A DNA stretch of 64,000 nucleotides, taken from assembly GCF_036013955.1 (NCBI RefSeq), contig NZ_CP107903.1, forward strand, positions 8,804,001 through 8,868,000. The letters are read 5' to 3'. Each line of letters opens with the position of its first letter. The stretch's first letter is position 1. This document shows, one piece after another, positions 33,835 to 44,424 of this stretch. A program made the translations under genes and the position numbers. Below the pieces are notes generated by a model, which did not search any database, had not been told where the DNA came from, and saw only the letters and a program-made list of their open reading frames with translations. The DNA comes from Streptomyces sp. NBC_00459 (lineage in GTDB: Bacteria > Actinomycetota > Actinomycetes > Streptomycetales > Streptomycetaceae).

Positions 33835-34593
33835 TCAGCGCGGACGCAGTGCGGCGACGGCGATCACGGCGGGCACGGTGACGAGCAGGGTGAACGAGAC
33901 CAGCGACGGGCCGCTGCGGACGGTCCGTTTGCGGGCGGACACGTGGTACGGCGGATAGCTCACCGGAGCCGGTGAGGCGGTCGGGCCCGGCTTCGAGGTG
34001 CGCGTGGGTGTGTGCACGGGGGCGGGTGCGGGAGCCGGGGGCGGCGGACTCGGGGTCGGCCGCGGGGCCGGGGCGGGCGGTGCGACCGGTCGCGGCGGTG
34101 CCGGCGTCGGCTTCTGCGGGGGAGTGGGCTCAGGGGTCGGGGTCGGGGTGGGCCTCGGTTTCGGTGGTGGTGGCGGTTCCGGCGTGGGTGTGGGCGTCGG
34201 TGGGGGAGTAGGCGTGGGTGTCGGAGTGGGCGTCGGTGTCGGGGTCGGTGTCGGGCAGGGCGGGGGTGGTGTCGGGCTCGGGCACCAGGAGCCGGTGCCG
34301 ACGACGACGGCCGTGCCGTTTCCGGTGACGGCTGCTCCACCGTTGCCCACGCCGACCGACCAGCCGTCTCCGGCGGCGACCGGGACACCGGTGCCTACCG
34401 TGACCGTGGCGCCGTTCCCTGTGACCGTCACCGAGGTGCCGCTGCCCGAGCCGGTCGAGACGGAGACGCATGTCTTCGCGTCGGCCGTGCCGACCGGCAC
34501 GCCGACGAGCAGCCAGGTCAGTGCCAGCAGTGCCAACAACCGTATGGCGAGGGCGAATCGGGTCCGTGTGGGTCCATACACGACGAAGATCAT
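33835..34593 (-). CDS. Thr-Pro-rich exported surface protein
   Basis: 252 residues from ATG 34593, with GGGAG 12 bases upstream; ATG 34653 is an alternative. Signal peptide (ALLALTWLLVGVPVGTADA), then a Gly/Thr/Val domain with repeated GNG and GTG turns and two Cys (KTCVSV, GSWCPSP), then a ~120-residue low-complexity Pro/Thr stalk with (TP)n repeats, and a C-terminal membrane helix (LVSFTLLVTVPAVIAVAAL) ending RPR. The plan fits a wall-spanning stalked protein. No family recognised. Confidence 0.8.
   Translation of the reverse strand: MIFVVYGPTRTRFALAIRLLALLALTWLLVGVPVGTADAKTCVSVSTGSGSGTSVTVTGNGATVTVGTGVPVAAGDGWSVGVGNGGAAVTGNGTAVVVGTGSWCPSPTPPPPCPTPTPTPTPTPTPTPTPPPTPTPTPEPPPPPKPRPTPTPTPEPTPPQKPTPAPPRPVAPPAPAPRPTPSPPPPAPAPAPVHTPTRTSKPGPTASPAPVSYPPYHVSARKRTVRSGPSLVSFTLLVTVPAVIAVAALRPR
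34175..34260. repeat. Low-complexity (Thr-Pro)n-coding repeat
   Basis: A run of GGGTGTxGG/GTCGGx hexamer-like units on the plus strand that codes for the alternating Thr-Pro stalk on the minus strand. The degenerate third bases show selection on protein, not a recent simple-sequence expansion. Edges are approximate. Confidence 0.7.
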
Positions 34594-34863
34594 GTGTGCT
34601 GGGTGCTCCCGCGCGCGCGGGAGCGCGAGGAGATTGCCCCGAACGAGTGACATATGTCGTGCAGCGGTTTGGATCACGCGTTCTAGGTGTGGCTGGTGGT
34701 CGTCCTCGTGTGCGAGTTGTGGCGGGTGGTCCGGGTGTGGCCACAGGGTTCGGAAAGAATTTTGTGCGGTGGTTGAACGGAGTGACCATCCCCGCCCGTA
34801 CCTAGGACCGTGCGGCGGCCCAGCAGGGCGTCGCAACACCCTAATGATTACGGGGAGTACGTA

Positions 34864-35844
34864 ATGAAGACCTCCTGGCGGAGCGCCTCACTCGTAGCGT
34901 CAGCTGCGGCCGTGCTGGCGCTGACGACGGCGTGCGGTCAGGAAAAGGGCGCCGACACGAGCAGCCAGAACGTCGGCGCGGCGGCACCGGCCGCCGGTGG
35001 ATACGGTTCTGTGGCCGGCACGGGCACGGCAGGCACGGGTACCGGTACGGACACGGGTACCGACACCGGTACGGAGGCCAACGGCGAGCAGGCCGCCGCC
35101 GGTGGCTCGGCCGCTGCCGGTCAGTTGAACGTGGTCACGAACGCGCAGGTCGGCAAGGTGCTGGCCAGCAACAGCGGTCGTACGCTGTACCGCTTCGACC
35201 AGGACACGGCCGAACCGCCGAAGTCCAACTGCGACGGCGACTGCGCCACCGCCTGGCCGCCGGTTCCGGCGGACGATGTCACGGCCGGTGCCGGTATCGA
35301 TGCCGCGCTGCTCGGCGAGGTGACCCGTTCCGACGGCACCAAGCAGCTCACCGTCGGCGGCTGGGCCGCCTACTACTACGCCAAGGACACCGCGCCCGGC
35401 GACATCAAGGGCCAGGGTGTGGGCGGCAAGTGGTACGGCCTCGCGCCCGACGGCAAGAAGGCGACGCTCGCCTCGCTGCCCGGCCTGTCCACCCGCAACG
35501 ACCCCAAGCTCGGGACGATCGTCGTCGACAAGAACGGCATGACGGTCTACCGCTTCCTGAAGGACGAGGCCTGGCCTAAGCCGGTGTCCGCCTGTGTCGG
35601 TGCCTGCCTGGACAAGTGGCCGGTCGTCGAGCCGGTCGCCTTCAAGAACACGAAGGGCATCAAGGAGAAGGGCTACATGAACTTCACCCGGCCCGACGGT
35701 GCCGAGCAGCAGACGCTCAACTGCTCGCCCATCTACACCTTCATCAACGACAAGAAGGCCGGCGACACCAACGGCCAGGGCGTCGGCGGCACCTGGTACG
35801 CCGTGGCACCCGACGGCAAGCTGGTCGGCGCGCCGAACCAGTAA
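34864..35844 (+). CDS. SCO0930-type lipoprotein with two secreted-repeat domains
   Basis: 326 residues from ATG 34864, GGGGAG upstream. Lipobox LTTACGQ gives a lipid-anchored protein. A Gly/Thr-rich linker with GTDTGT repeats (about 50-75) is followed by two tandem Lipoprotein_15-like repeats, each with GRTLYRFDQD or GMTVYRFLKDE, a C-x-G-x-C pair (NCDGDCATAWPP; ACVGACLDKWP), and a ...GQGVGG(K/T)WY.LAPDGK close. The order lipoprotein, methyltransferase, PAS-GGDEF-EAL protein recalls the SCO0930-SCO0928 region of S. coelicolor. Possible electron-transfer role is only a guess. Confidence 0.88.
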   Translation: MKTSWRSASLVASAAAVLALTTACGQEKGADTSSQNVGAAAPAAGGYGSVAGTGTAGTGTGTDTGTDTGTEANGEQAAAGGSAAAGQLNVVTNAQVGKVLASNSGRTLYRFDQDTAEPPKSNCDGDCATAWPPVPADDVTAGAGIDAALLGEVTRSDGTKQLTVGGWAAYYYAKDTAPGDIKGQGVGGKWYGLAPDGKKATLASLPGLSTRNDPKLGTIVVDKNGMTVYRFLKDEAWPKPVSACVGACLDKWPVVEPVAFKNTKGIKEKGYMNFTRPDGAEQQTLNCSPIYTFINDKKAGDTNGQGVGGTWYAVAPDGKLVGAPNQ

Positions 35845-36230
35845 CAGCCGAACCGGCGACAGGGGAGACCGACTTCTCCGGGCCTGTTCCCTCCGTCCCG
35901 CACAGTCCGTGCGAGCCGGAGGGAACAGGCCGCTTCGGCATGTCCGGAAGTCATCCGTAGGCAGGGCGATTTGCCGGTGAATCGTCCCCGACTCGCCGTA
36001 TTTCAACGGGGAGTCGGCGGCGACTGCTTCGTAACCCTTGAGAACTCTTTGCAATGCTCCGGATACTTTTCGTAGGGGAGTTCGCGGTACGTCAATTCGG
36101 CACGTGCCGCAGGCAGTGACCGGGAACGGATGGTCAATTTCCGTTTAGGCTCGCCCCTTTGGCAGGCGATCAGTAACCTCAGCTCGAACACTGGAGCGCC
36201 AACGCCTGCCAACTCCTGGGAGATAGATAG
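35845..36230. other. 386-bp intergenic region
   Basis: Contains the lipoprotein terminator (35881-35931), then a CCGACTC...GAGTCGG inverted repeat near 35989-36017 and an AT-richer stretch up to 36230 that should carry the methyltransferase promoter. No gene is evident; open frames here have poor codon bias. Confidence 0.6.
35881..35931 (+). terminator. Perfect 15-bp stem terminator
   Basis: Arms 35881-35895 and 35917-35931 match perfectly; the 21-base loop itself holds a small CGCAC/GTGCG stem. It lies 37 bases after the lipoprotein stop. Confidence 0.85.
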
Positions 36231-37043
36231 ATGGAGCGTCCTGCCTGGGCCCCCCGGGGCATCGACATCTCGGTGCCGAGCGTTTCCCGGATCTACGACT
36301 TCTACCTGGGCGGATCGCACAACTTCGAGGTCGACCGGGAAGCGGCCCGCAGGGCCATGGAGTTCATGCCGGGACTTCCGAAGATCATGCAGGCGAACCG
36401 CGCGTTCATGCGCCGGGCCGTCCGCTTCGCCGCAGCCGAGGGCATCACCCAGTTCCTCGACATCGGCTCCGGCATTCCCACCTTCGGCAGCGTCCATGAA
36501 GTGGCCCGGGAGGTCAGCCCCGAGGCGCGGGTGATGTACGTCGACCACGACCCGGTTGCCGTCGCACACAGCCAGGCGGTCCTGGCCGGGGACGAGCGGG
36601 CGGACGTCCTCGCCGCCGATCTGCGCAAGCCCCGGGAGATCCTGGACAGCCCCCAGGTGCGGGCTCTGATCGATCAGAACCGGCCAGTGGCCCTGCTTCT
36701 CGTTGCCATACTGCATTTCGTGGAAGACATGGACGACCCGTACACGGCGGTCGCCGAGCTGCGCGACGCGCTCGCTCCCGGCAGCCTGCTCGTCCTGACG
36801 CATGCCTCGTACGAGGGAATCCCGCTGCCGCAGGAGCGGGCCGAGGGCGCGGTCGACGTATACAAGGGCATTCGCAATCCGCTGGTCATGCGCTCGCGCG
36901 AGGCGATCGCGCGGTTCTTCGAGGGGTACGACATGGTGGAACCGGGACTGGTGCCCATGCCGCAGTGGCGGCCGGAGACGGCGCCGGAGGACGAGGACGC
37001 GTACTCCTTCTCCGGATTCGCCGGCGTGGGGCGCAAGGCGTGA
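36231..37043 (+). CDS. SAM-dependent methyltransferase (DUF574 type)
   Basis: 270 residues, ATG 36231 with GGGAG nine bases upstream. Actinobacterial DUF574-type methyltransferase: N-terminal PSVSRIYDFYLGGSHNFEVDR, the SAM-binding motif FLDIGSGIPT near residue 80, and YVDHDPVAVAHS. C-terminal FFEGYDMVEPGLVPMPQWRP is also typical. The methyl acceptor is unknown for this family. Its stop overlaps the start of the GGDEF/EAL gene (GTGA), so the two are translated together, suggesting a link to cyclic-di-GMP control. Confidence 0.9.
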   Translation: MERPAWAPRGIDISVPSVSRIYDFYLGGSHNFEVDREAARRAMEFMPGLPKIMQANRAFMRRAVRFAAAEGITQFLDIGSGIPTFGSVHEVAREVSPEARVMYVDHDPVAVAHSQAVLAGDERADVLAADLRKPREILDSPQVRALIDQNRPVALLLVAILHFVEDMDDPYTAVAELRDALAPGSLLVLTHASYEGIPLPQERAEGAVDVYKGIRNPLVMRSREAIARFFEGYDMVEPGLVPMPQWRPETAPEDEDAYSFSGFAGVGRKA

Positions 37044-39184
37044 CCGCCGAGCCGGACGGCCCTCAGGACAGACTCCGCAGGTTCGCGACCATCTGGAGCC
37101 GGGCGGTCTACCAGGTGACCTCCACGTCACTCACCCGGGTGGAGTTCGAGGAGCAACTCCTGCCGCTCGCCGGGCGGTTGAGCCAGGCGCTGCTGGCCAG
37201 GACGTTCGACGCGGAGGAGGGCCGGGCGGTCGGCGCGGCGCTGGTCTCCGCGCACTGCACCGACCCCGAGGCGCTCAGCCGCTCGCTCGACTGCGTGGAC
37301 GCCTATCTGGTGCTGTACTGCGGCGAGGACGGCCCCCAGGAGGACCTCCGCGCCCGTTCGGCGAGGCTCCAGCACGCCATGTCCGCCGGATACGCCGCCG
37401 CGCTGCGCGACCGGACACTGGCCGAGCAGGAGGCGATCGCATGGGCCGCGCAGACCGCGCGCAGCGCGGTCGCCGAGGCGCTGCACGACAGCGAGGCCCG
37501 CTTCCGGGCGGTCTTCGAGGGTGCGGCCATAGGCATCGGCATCGCCGACCTCGACGGCAACATCCTCCAGATCAACGGCGCGCTGCAACGCATGTTCGGC
37601 GGCTCGGAGCAGACCGTACGGGGCCGCAATGTCACGGACTGGACCCATCCGGACGACGCCCCGCAGGTCTGGCGGCTGTACGACGAACTCGTCCGCGGCG
37701 AGCGTGAGCACTACCACGTCGAGAAGGCGTTCTACCGCCCCGACGGAACGGTCCTGTGGACCAACCTCACGGTCTCCCTGCTGCGCGACGCCGACGGCCG
37801 GCCGCAGTACCAACTGGCCCTGATGGAGGACACCACCGAGCGCCGTCTCCTCAACCTCCGGCTGCGGTACGAGGCCACGCACGACGCGCTCACCGGGCTG
37901 CCCAACCGCACCCTGTTCTTCGAACGCCTGGAGAAGGCGGTGTCCGCGGGCGAGGGCCAGCGCTTCGGCCTGTGCTATCTCGACCTCGACGGCTTCAAGA
38001 CCATCAACGACAGCCTCGGCCACGCGGCCGGCGACCGGCTGCTCGTCGAGGTCGCCGACCGGCTGCAGTCCTGTGCGACGGCGCCGGGCGAGATGGTGGC
38101 CCGGCTGGGCGGCGACGAGTTCGTGGCGCTGACCACCGGCCCCGACACCGAGCGCGAGGTCGACGAACTCGCCGCCCGCATCATGAACGCGATGATCGCG
38201 CCGGTCAGTGTCGACGGCCGTGAGCTGACCGTGCGCGGCAGTATCGGCATCGTCGAGGGACCGGCGGGGGAGCGCGGCCCGGCGGAAGTACTGCGCAGCG
38301 CCGACATCACCATGTACCGGGCGAAGTCGGCGGGCGGCAACCGCTTCGAACTGGCCGACCCCGAGGCAGACTTGAGGGCGATCACCCGCCACGGGCTGAC
38401 CACCGCGCTGCCGGCCGCCCTGGACCGCAGCGAGTTCTTCATCGAGTACCAGCCGCTGGTCCACCTCGGTGACGGCAGCGTCCGCGGCGCGGAGGCACTG
38501 GTGCGCTGGCTGCATCCGCAGCACGGTGTCCTCGGCCCGGACCGCTTCATCCCGCTCGCCGAACACACCGGCCTGATCGTCCCGCTCGGCCGCTGGGTCC
38601 TGGACCAGTCGGTGCGGCAGGCCCGCGACTGGCAGGAACAGTACGGGGGACACCCGGCCGGGGGCCCGCTGCGCATCAACGTCAACCTGTCCCCGTGCCA
38701 GCTCACCCACCCCGGTCTGGTGCAGGACACCGTCGACATCCTGGAACGCGCGGGTCTGGAACCCGAGGCCCTGTGCCTGGAGGTGACGGAGTCGGCGTTG
38801 ATCGGCGCCGACGACGACCTCCTCAAACCCCTGCGCCGCCTCGCCGAGATGGGCGTGGACATCGCCCTGGACGACTTCGGCACCGGCTACTCGAACCTCG
38901 CCAACCTGCGCCGCCTGCCGGTGAGCATCCTCAAGCTCGACCGCTCCTTCACCCAGGGGATGCAGCAGTTCCCGGCGGACCCCGTCGACCTCAAGATCGT
39001 CGAGGGAATCGTCTCCCTCGCCCACAGCCTGAACCTCACGGTCACGGTCGAGGGCGTGGAGACGGGCGCCCAGGCCGAACAGCTCCGCATACTGGGCTGC
39101 GACACGGCCCAGGGCTGGTACTACGCCCGCCCCGGCCCGCCGGAACGCCTGCACGACCTGGCACTGGTGGACGCGACGGGCTGA
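37040..39184 (+). CDS. rmdA: PAS-GGDEF-EAL cyclic-di-GMP turnover protein, RmdA-like
   Basis: 714 residues from GTG 37040. Domains: an N-terminal helical part (1-145), PAS (about 150-270; IGIADLDGNILQINGALQRM), GGDEF (about 285-440; RLGGDEFVAL) and EAL (about 455-705; GAEALVRW, DDFGTGYSN, EGVETGAQAEQL). Both catalytic signatures are intact, so synthase and phosphodiesterase activity are both possible. No RxxD inhibition site is seen just before GGDEF. Cytosolic, no membrane helices. Architecture and gene neighbours match S. coelicolor RmdA (SCO0928), a regulator of morphological development; the symbol rests on that. Confidence 0.85.
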   Translation: MTAEPDGPQDRLRRFATIWSRAVYQVTSTSLTRVEFEEQLLPLAGRLSQALLARTFDAEEGRAVGAALVSAHCTDPEALSRSLDCVDAYLVLYCGEDGPQEDLRARSARLQHAMSAGYAAALRDRTLAEQEAIAWAAQTARSAVAEALHDSEARFRAVFEGAAIGIGIADLDGNILQINGALQRMFGGSEQTVRGRNVTDWTHPDDAPQVWRLYDELVRGEREHYHVEKAFYRPDGTVLWTNLTVSLLRDADGRPQYQLALMEDTTERRLLNLRLRYEATHDALTGLPNRTLFFERLEKAVSAGEGQRFGLCYLDLDGFKTINDSLGHAAGDRLLVEVADRLQSCATAPGEMVARLGGDEFVALTTGPDTEREVDELAARIMNAMIAPVSVDGRELTVRGSIGIVEGPAGERGPAEVLRSADITMYRAKSAGGNRFELADPEADLRAITRHGLTTALPAALDRSEFFIEYQPLVHLGDGSVRGAEALVRWLHPQHGVLGPDRFIPLAEHTGLIVPLGRWVLDQSVRQARDWQEQYGGHPAGGPLRINVNLSPCQLTHPGLVQDTVDILERAGLEPEALCLEVTESALIGADDDLLKPLRRLAEMGVDIALDDFGTGYSNLANLRRLPVSILKLDRSFTQGMQQFPADPVDLKIVEGIVSLAHSLNLTVTVEGVETGAQAEQLRILGCDTAQGWYYARPGPPERLHDLALVDATG

Positions 39185-39211
39185 GCCGACAACTCGGTTG
39201 CGGGGGCGCCG

Positions 39212-39241
39212 GGGTCACCCGCGATCATGTGCGGGTGACCC
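39212..39241. terminator. 11-bp inverted repeat over the next gene's start
   Basis: Arms 39212-39222 and 39231-39241 are perfect with an 8-base loop. It begins 28 bases after the rmdA-like stop and its right arm covers the GTG start at 39235. It may end the rmdA transcript, hide the downstream start, or both. Confidence 0.5.
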
Positions 39242-39618
39242 AGGAATCAGCTGACGTGAACGAGGCCATCGCGGGCGAACTGCGCCTGATGGACCCCGCC
39301 TTCCGTTCCTCCGGCGAGGTCGCCCGCCTGTTCGACCCCGAGTTCGTGGAGGTCGGCGCCTCCGGCCGGCGCTACACGTACGAGGAGACGATCACCGGGC
39401 TTCCCGGCAAGCCGGGCAGTTCGACGGACGGCCCGCGCTACGAGCCGTCGGCGATCACGGGCGTGCTCCTGGCCCCCGGCCTGGTGCACCTCACCTTCGA
39501 GACGGTCTTCGACGGCCACCGGGCCCGCCGCAGCTCCCTGTGGCGCAAGCGGGACGAGGAAACGGGCTGGCGCATGTACTACCACCAGGGCACCCCGGTG
39601 CCGCCGAATCAGACCTGA
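39235..39618 (+). CDS. DUF4440 / SnoaL-like (NTF2 fold) protein
   Basis: 127 residues from GTG 39235; GTG 39229 is equally possible and neither has a good ribosome site. The cone-shaped NTF2-like fold is suggested by NEAIAGELRLMDPAFRSSGE, LFDPEFVEVGASGRRYTYEE and RRSSLWRKRDEETGWRMYYHQGTP, the usual DUF4440 end. Function unknown; members bind or convert small molecules. A hairpin spans its start codon. Confidence 0.8.
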   Translation: MTQESADVNEAIAGELRLMDPAFRSSGEVARLFDPEFVEVGASGRRYTYEETITGLPGKPGSSTDGPRYEPSAITGVLLAPGLVHLTFETVFDGHRARRSSLWRKRDEETGWRMYYHQGTPVPPNQT

Positions 39619-39623
39619 CGGGC

Positions 39624-39666
39624 AGCGCGCCCTGTAGGGGCGCGGGGAACTGCGCGACCAGCCACG
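39624..39666. repeat. Dispersed intergenic repeat, copy C (inverted orientation)
   Basis: On the minus strand it reads GGCTGGTCGCGCAGTTCCCC...GCGCCCCT, sharing both ends with copies A and B but with a different centre. It sits just after the DUF4440 stop, before the convergent LysR stop. Confidence 0.7.
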
Positions 39667-39726
39667 GACGGCCTGAGCTGTGCCCATGACCCGAGCCGCC
39701 CCTCCCGCAGCCCGGCGCAGCGCCCC

Positions 39727-40611
39727 TCACCGCTCCAACAGCATCCGCTGCAACTCCCGTGCCGCCCGAGGCGGAGCCACATCACTCCGGTGGGCCAGGG
39801 CGATCGCCCGGAACAACCCCGGCCGGGCCAACGGCGTCACCCGCAGCCCGCGCCCCGACCGGCTCGCCACCATGCGCGGTACGACGGCCACGCCCAGCCC
39901 CGCCCGCACGAACCCCAGCACCGCGTCCATCTCACCGCCCTCCACCGCGAAGTCCGGCTCGAACCCGGCGGAGCGGCATGCGGCCACGGTCAGTTCGCGC
40001 AGGTCGTAGCCGTGCCGGAACATCACCAGTCGCTCGCCCTCCAGGTCGGCGACGCGGACGGTCCGCCGGCCCCGGCCGGGTGCGGGTGCCTCCGGGGACG
40101 ACACCACCACCAGGTCCTCGCGCAGGATCTCCACCGTGGTCAGCGCCGGGGACGGGGTCGGCAGCGGGAGGACGACCAGGGCCAGGTCCAGGGCGCCGCG
40201 CGCCAGCTCCCGTACGAGGTCGTGCGAGCCGCCCTCCTCGATCAGCAGCCGGATGCCGGGATAGCGGTCGTGGAAGGCGCGCAGCACGTCCGGCAGCAGA
40301 CCCGTGCACAGGCTCGGCGTCGCCCCCAGCCGGATCCGCCCGGACCGGAGCTGGACCAGTTCCTGCACCTCGTGCCGGGCGGTGTCCGCGTCGGCCAGGA
40401 TCCGCCGGGCCAGCGGGAGAAGTGCCTCGCCGGCGTCCGTGAGGGTGATGTTGCCGCGTGCCCGCAGGAACAGTTCGGCCCCCAACTCCCGTTCCAGCGA
40501 CTTGATCTGCTGGGAGAGCGAGGGCTGCGCGACATGGACGAGATCCGCGGCGCGGGTGAAGTGCCGGGTCTCGGCGACCGCCACGAAGTACTGGAGCTGC
40601 TGGAACTGCAT
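39727..40611 (-). CDS. LysR-family transcriptional regulator of the sdh operon
   Basis: 294 residues, ATG at 40611. N-terminal winged helix (1-60; QLQYFVAVAETRHFTRAADLVHVAQPSLSQ) and a LysR substrate-binding domain (about 90-290). It is divergent from sdhCAB, and an ATAG-N7-CTAT site of the LysR T-N11-A class lies between, so control of that operon and itself is likely. The inducer is unknown; a C4 acid would fit. Confidence 0.92.
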   Translation of the reverse strand: MQFQQLQYFVAVAETRHFTRAADLVHVAQPSLSQQIKSLERELGAELFLRARGNITLTDAGEALLPLARRILADADTARHEVQELVQLRSGRIRLGATPSLCTGLLPDVLRAFHDRYPGIRLLIEEGGSHDLVRELARGALDLALVVLPLPTPSPALTTVEILREDLVVVSSPEAPAPGRGRRTVRVADLEGERLVMFRHGYDLRELTVAACRSAGFEPDFAVEGGEMDAVLGFVRAGLGVAVVPRMVASRSGRGLRVTPLARPGLFRAIALAHRSDVAPPRAARELQRMLLER

Positions 40612-40631
40612 GCGTCCAGCATAGGCCGTGC

Positions 40632-40646
40632 ATAGGCACTGGCTAT
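40632..40646. promoter_or_regulatory. LysR-type operator (ATAG-N7-CTAT)
   Basis: ATAG at 40632-40635 and CTAT at 40643-40646 form a dyad with T-N11-A geometry, the LysR box. It lies 21 bases before the LysR start and about 60 before sdhC. A further ATAGGC at 40621-40626 gives a direct repeat, which could be a second subsite. Confidence 0.6.
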
Positions 40647-40705
40647 GGAAACGAGCCGGACCATGTCTTGGACCGATCGGGGTTCCGCCGCCTAGCGTCT
40701 TGGCC

Positions 40706-41413
40706 ATGGCTCTGGCAACGCGGACGGACCGACGGTCGTCCATGGCACGCACGGTGTGGGACAGCTCCGTCGGCAAGAAGACCGTGATGGCCGTGAGCGG
40801 TCTGATCATGCTGCTGTACCTCGTCGTCCACATGATCGGCAACCTGAAGATCTTCTTCGGACCGGGCGAGTTCAACCACTACGCCCACTGGCTGCGCACG
40901 GTCGGCGAGCCCTTCATGCACTACGAGTGGACGCTCTGGCTCATCCGGATCGTCCTCGTGGCCGCCGTGGTGGCCCACGCCACCTCCGCCTACCAGCTCA
41001 GCCGCCGCGACATCCGGGCCCGGCCGAGCAAGTACGTGCACAGGAAGGCGCGGACGAGCTACGCGACGCGCACCATGCGCTGGGGCGGGACCATCCTCGG
41101 TCTCTTCATCGTCTGGCACATCCTCGACCTGACCACCGGCACCGTCCACTCGGGCGGCTTCCAGCCGGGCCACCCCTACCAGAACGTCGTCGACACCTTC
41201 TCCACCTGGTACGGCAACGTCATCTACATCGTCGCGATGCTCGCCCTCGGCCTGCACATCCGGCACGGATTCTGGAGCGCGGCCCAGACCCTCGGCGCCG
41301 GCAGCCGCACCCGCGACCGCGCCCTCAAGACCGTCGCCAACGTACTCGCGCTGCTGCTCACGGCCGGTTTCCTCGCCGTACCCGTGGGCGTCATGACCGG
41401 AGTGGTGAGCTGA
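40706..41413 (+). CDS. sdhC: Succinate dehydrogenase / fumarate reductase cytochrome b subunit
   Basis: 235 residues from ATG 40706; ATG 40742 is an alternative. Single-polypeptide, di-heme type b subunit of the cytochrome b558 family with five membrane helices; heme-ligand His candidates are in LLYLVVHMIGNLK, VVAHATSAYQ, IVWHILDL and LGLHIRHGFW. It anchors SdhAB to the membrane and passes electrons to or from menaquinone. There is no separate sdhD, as expected for this type. Two bases separate it from sdhA. Confidence 0.92.
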   Translation: MALATRTDRRSSMARTVWDSSVGKKTVMAVSGLIMLLYLVVHMIGNLKIFFGPGEFNHYAHWLRTVGEPFMHYEWTLWLIRIVLVAAVVAHATSAYQLSRRDIRARPSKYVHRKARTSYATRTMRWGGTILGLFIVWHILDLTTGTVHSGGFQPGHPYQNVVDTFSTWYGNVIYIVAMLALGLHIRHGFWSAAQTLGAGSRTRDRALKTVANVLALLLTAGFLAVPVGVMTGVVS

Positions 41414-41414
41414 A

Positions 41415-43363
<1,949 letters not shown>

Positions 43364-43367
<4 letters not shown>

Positions 43368-44113
43368 AGCTCACCCTGCGCGTCTGGCGGCAGCGCAACG
43401 CCGACGCCGACGGCGCCATGTCCACGTACGAGGTGGACGGCATCTCGGCCGACATGTCCTTCCTGGAGATGCTCGACACCCTCAACGAGGAGCTCATCCT
43501 CAAGGGCGACGACCCGGTCGCCTTCGACCACGACTGCCGCGAGGGCATCTGCGGTGCGTGCTCGCTCGTCATCAACGGCGACGCGCACGGGCCCGAGCGC
43601 ACCACCACCTGCCAGCTCCACATGCGGTCCTTCGCCGACGGCGACACGATCGACGTCGAGCCGTGGCGCGCCGCCGCCTTCCCGGTGGTGAAGGATCTCG
43701 TCGTCGACCGGTCGGCCTTCGACCGGATCATCCAGGCCGGCGGCTACGTCACCGCCCCGACCGGCGCCGCCCCCGAGGCCCACGCCACCCCCGTACCGAA
43801 ACCGGACGCGGACTTCGCCTTCGAGCACGCCGAGTGCATCGGCTGCGGGGCCTGCGTGGCCGCCTGCCCGAACGGGGCGGCGATGCTCTTCACCTCCGCC
43901 AAGGTCAACCACCTGAACGTCCTGCCGCAGGGCGCGCCCGAGCGCGAGACCCGCGTCCTGGACATGGTCGCGCAGATGGACGAGGAGGGGTTCGGCGGCT
44001 GCACCCTCGCCGGGGAGTGCGCCACCGCCTGCCCGAAGGGCATCCCCCTCGTCTCCATCACCGGGATGAACAAGGAGTGGCTGCGAGCCGCTCGGAGAGA
44101 GGCGAAGCGATAG
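43364..44113 (+). CDS. sdhB: Succinate dehydrogenase / fumarate reductase iron-sulfur subunit
   Basis: 249 residues. The N-terminal plant-type ferredoxin domain has the [2Fe-2S] ligands C58, C63, C66 and C83. The C-terminal domain has CIGCGACVAACP and CTLAGECATACP for the [4Fe-4S] and [3Fe-4S] clusters. It passes electrons from the flavin to the heme subunit. Last gene of the operon; a dispersed repeat and a 13-bp terminator follow. Confidence 0.94.
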
Positions 44114-44142
44114 GGCCGTTGTCGGGTGCGCGTCCCGTCGTG

Positions 44143-44194
44143 GCTGGTCGCGCCCACCCGGCGGAGCCGTAAATGTCTCAGCCCCGCGCCCCTG
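44143..44194. repeat. Dispersed intergenic repeat, copy B
   Basis: GGCTGGTCGCGCCCACCCGG ... CAGCCCCGCGCCCCT, near-identical to copy A at 4763-4816 and in the same orientation. It lies 30 bases after the sdhB stop. Confidence 0.75.
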
Positions 44195-44236
44195 TCAGGG
44201 CGCTCCAGTGACCGTTCGCCGACAAGGGTGCGGACG

Positions 44237-44273
44237 GGTGGGACCGGCAGTGGTGCTCATTGCCGGTCCCACC
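44237..44273 (+). terminator. Perfect 13-bp terminator after sdhCAB
   Basis: Arms 44237-44249 and 44261-44273 are perfect with an 11-base loop. Confidence 0.85.
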
Positions 44274-44424
44274 AGGCACCCCTGGCATTCAACAAGCTCA
44301 CACCCGATCGCTCTTCGAGAGTCACGCGCAGGACAGCCGCAGTCGGAAGAACTGATACGGCCGGACGTAACGGGACCGGCCAGCTCAGCCCCCGCCGTCC
44401 CCGGCCCGTGACCAGGAGAGAGCC

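Larger units (their letters stand above)
44114..44424. other. 311-bp intergenic region after sdhB
   Basis: Holds repeat copy B (44143-44194), the strong terminator at 44237-44273, and then about 150 bases that should contain the promoter for the acyltransferase pair. No gene is seen. Confidence 0.6.
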
